Source: Arenicella sp. (GTDB lineage: Bacteria > Pseudomonadota > Gammaproteobacteria > Arenicellales > Arenicellaceae). From it: DNA of 7,471 nt. The DNA lies in NCBI GenBank assembly GCA_018677115.1, contig JAHHOC010000409.1, positions 1 to 7,471 of the forward strand, given 5' to 3'. The translations under genes and the position numbers were made by a program. This document shows positions 6,643 through 7,471 of this stretch, piece by piece. Under the pieces are notes generated by a model. That model had not been told where the DNA came from. It saw only the letters and a program-made list of their open reading frames with translations, and made no database searches. Numbering within the stretch: the stretch's first letter is position 1; every line of letters begins with the position of its first letter.

Positions 6643-7471
6643 GTAACGTGTGGATAGTGGATGATGATTCATCCATACGCTGGGTACTGGCACGTGCGCT
6701 GAATTCTGCTGGCTTTGAAGTCAACGAATTTGAAGACGGTGAATCTGCGCTGGCGCAGCTTCAGCATGATGCTCCGGATGTGCTCATGACTGACATCCGC
6801 ATGCCGGGTGTAAGCGGCCTGGATTTAGCAAAACAGGTGGGTCAGGAAAACCCGGATATTCCCTGCATCATTATGACCGCCCATACCGATCTGGAAAGTG
6901 CCCTGGCTTCGTATGATAGTGGCGCCTTTGAGTATCTACCCAAACCGTTTGATCTTGACGAAGCGGTGCGCCTGGTCCGGCGTGCGGTTGAACCAAGTGC
7001 AGAGGATTCCATTGCATCGGTTAATGGAGGCGCGGATATTGAAATTATCGGTGAAGCCCCCGCCATGCAGGAAGTGTTCCGCGCCATCGGGCGGCTGGCT
7101 AAGTCCAACATTAATGTGATGATTTGTGGTCCTTCCGGCACCGGTAAGGAGCTGGTTGCTAATGCCTTACACCAGCATAGCCCCAGGGCCAGTAGCCCGT
7201 TTATTGCTATTAATATTGCTGCGATCCCCGCCGAGTTGCTTGAATCTGAGTTATTTGGTCATGAAAAAGGCGCATTCACCGGTGCCCAGGCACAACGTAA
7301 AGGGCGTTTTGAGCAGGCCAATGGCGGCACGCTGTTTCTAGATGAGATTGGTGAGATGAGCGCTGATTTACAGACCCGCCTGCTTCGGGTGCTGTCGGAC
7401 CGCAGGTTTTTCCGCGTTGGTGGCCGGGATTTGGTTGAAGTCGATGTCAGGGTATTAGCTGCTACCAACAG
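6639..7471 (+). CDS. ntrC: Nitrogen regulation response regulator NtrC, sigma-54 activator (C terminus beyond window)
   Basis: NtrC (GlnG, NRI) is the enhancer-binding AAA+ activator that, once phosphorylated by NtrB, oligomerises and hydrolyses ATP to open sigma-54 promoters such as glnA's. 277 codons are visible of roughly 470, with no stop. The receiver domain (1-120) has acidic residues D9 and D10, phospho-acceptor D52 in MTDIRMPG, T80 and K102. After a linker the AAA+ domain begins near [12 protein letters not shown]. The Walker A reads GPSGTGKE at 164-171 with K170. The sigma-54 contact loop GAFTGA is at 211-216, and Walker [11 protein letters not shown] has D235 and E236. The end of the domain and the C-terminal Fis-like DNA-binding helix-turn-helix are missing because the window stops. 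The Walker A proline replaces the usual glutamate (GESGTGKE). The start overlaps the ntrB stop as ATGA, so the two genes form one operon. The NtrC sites upstream of glnA and ntrB are its expected targets. Confidence 0.97.
   Translation, partial: MSNVWIVDDDSSIRWVLARALNSAGFEVNEFEDGESALAQLQHDAPDVLMTDIRMPGVSGLDLAKQVGQENPDIPCIIMTAHTDLESALASYDSGAFEYLPKPFDLDEAVRLVRRAVEPSAEDSIASVNGGADIEIIGEAPAMQEVFRAIGRLAKSNINVMICGPSGTGKELVANALHQHSPRASSPFIAINIAAIPAELLESELFGHEKGAFTGAQAQRKGRFEQANGGTLFLDEIGEMSADLQTRLLRVLSDRRFFRVGGRDLVEVDVRVLAATN

Noticed and set aside
6842..7141. Minus-strand open frame opposite ntrC
   Set aside because: It lies entirely within the NtrC coding region, which has all the expected receiver and AAA+ motifs; the antisense translation is low-complexity Ser/Arg-rich.

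Overview
The window looks like ordinary chromosomal DNA from a gammaproteobacterium. GlnA is 469 residues, with all its active-site residues at the E. coli positions plus one. The glyQ-glyS-gmhB order is the one seen in pseudomonads, and the glnA-ntrB-ntrC block carries enterobacterial/pseudomonad-style NtrC and sigma-54 control. The genus cannot be fixed from the sequence. No mobile element, CRISPR array, tRNA, rRNA or defence system was seen.

Layout. Bases 1-3209 hold a leftward cluster: glyQ and glyS (the two subunits of heterotetrameric glycyl-tRNA synthetase, overlapping by ATGA) and then the start of gmhB (ADP-heptose/LPS core synthesis), which runs off the left edge. Bases 3210-4065 are a long divergent intergenic region. 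From left to right it holds a perfect TATAAT facing glyQ, a compact terminator-like hairpin between that -10 and glyQ, a possible rightward small RNA ending in an intrinsic terminator, a pair of competing hairpins, two NtrC enhancer sites, a near-consensus sigma-54 promoter, and a leader of about 185 nt with its own hairpins. Bases 4066-7471 hold the rightward nitrogen-regulation block: glnA, a strong terminator, a near-perfect NtrC operator, ntrB, and ntrC (overlapping ntrB by ATGA and cut by the right edge).

How it works together. NtrB phosphorylates NtrC when nitrogen is short. NtrC-P binds the paired sites about 136 and 105 bp upstream of the predicted start and activates sigma-54 polymerase at glnA. 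Readthrough past the glnA terminator would raise ntrBC expression, while the operator just before ntrB suggests NtrC also represses a local ntrB promoter. This is the classical glnA-ntrBC loop, well preserved.

The less explained parts are non-coding: the terminator-like hairpin in the presumed glyQS leader, the candidate small RNA with AANAANAA (Hfq/Crc-type) motifs, and the long structured glnA leader with a possible 22-codon upstream ORF. I found no convincing new protein system.
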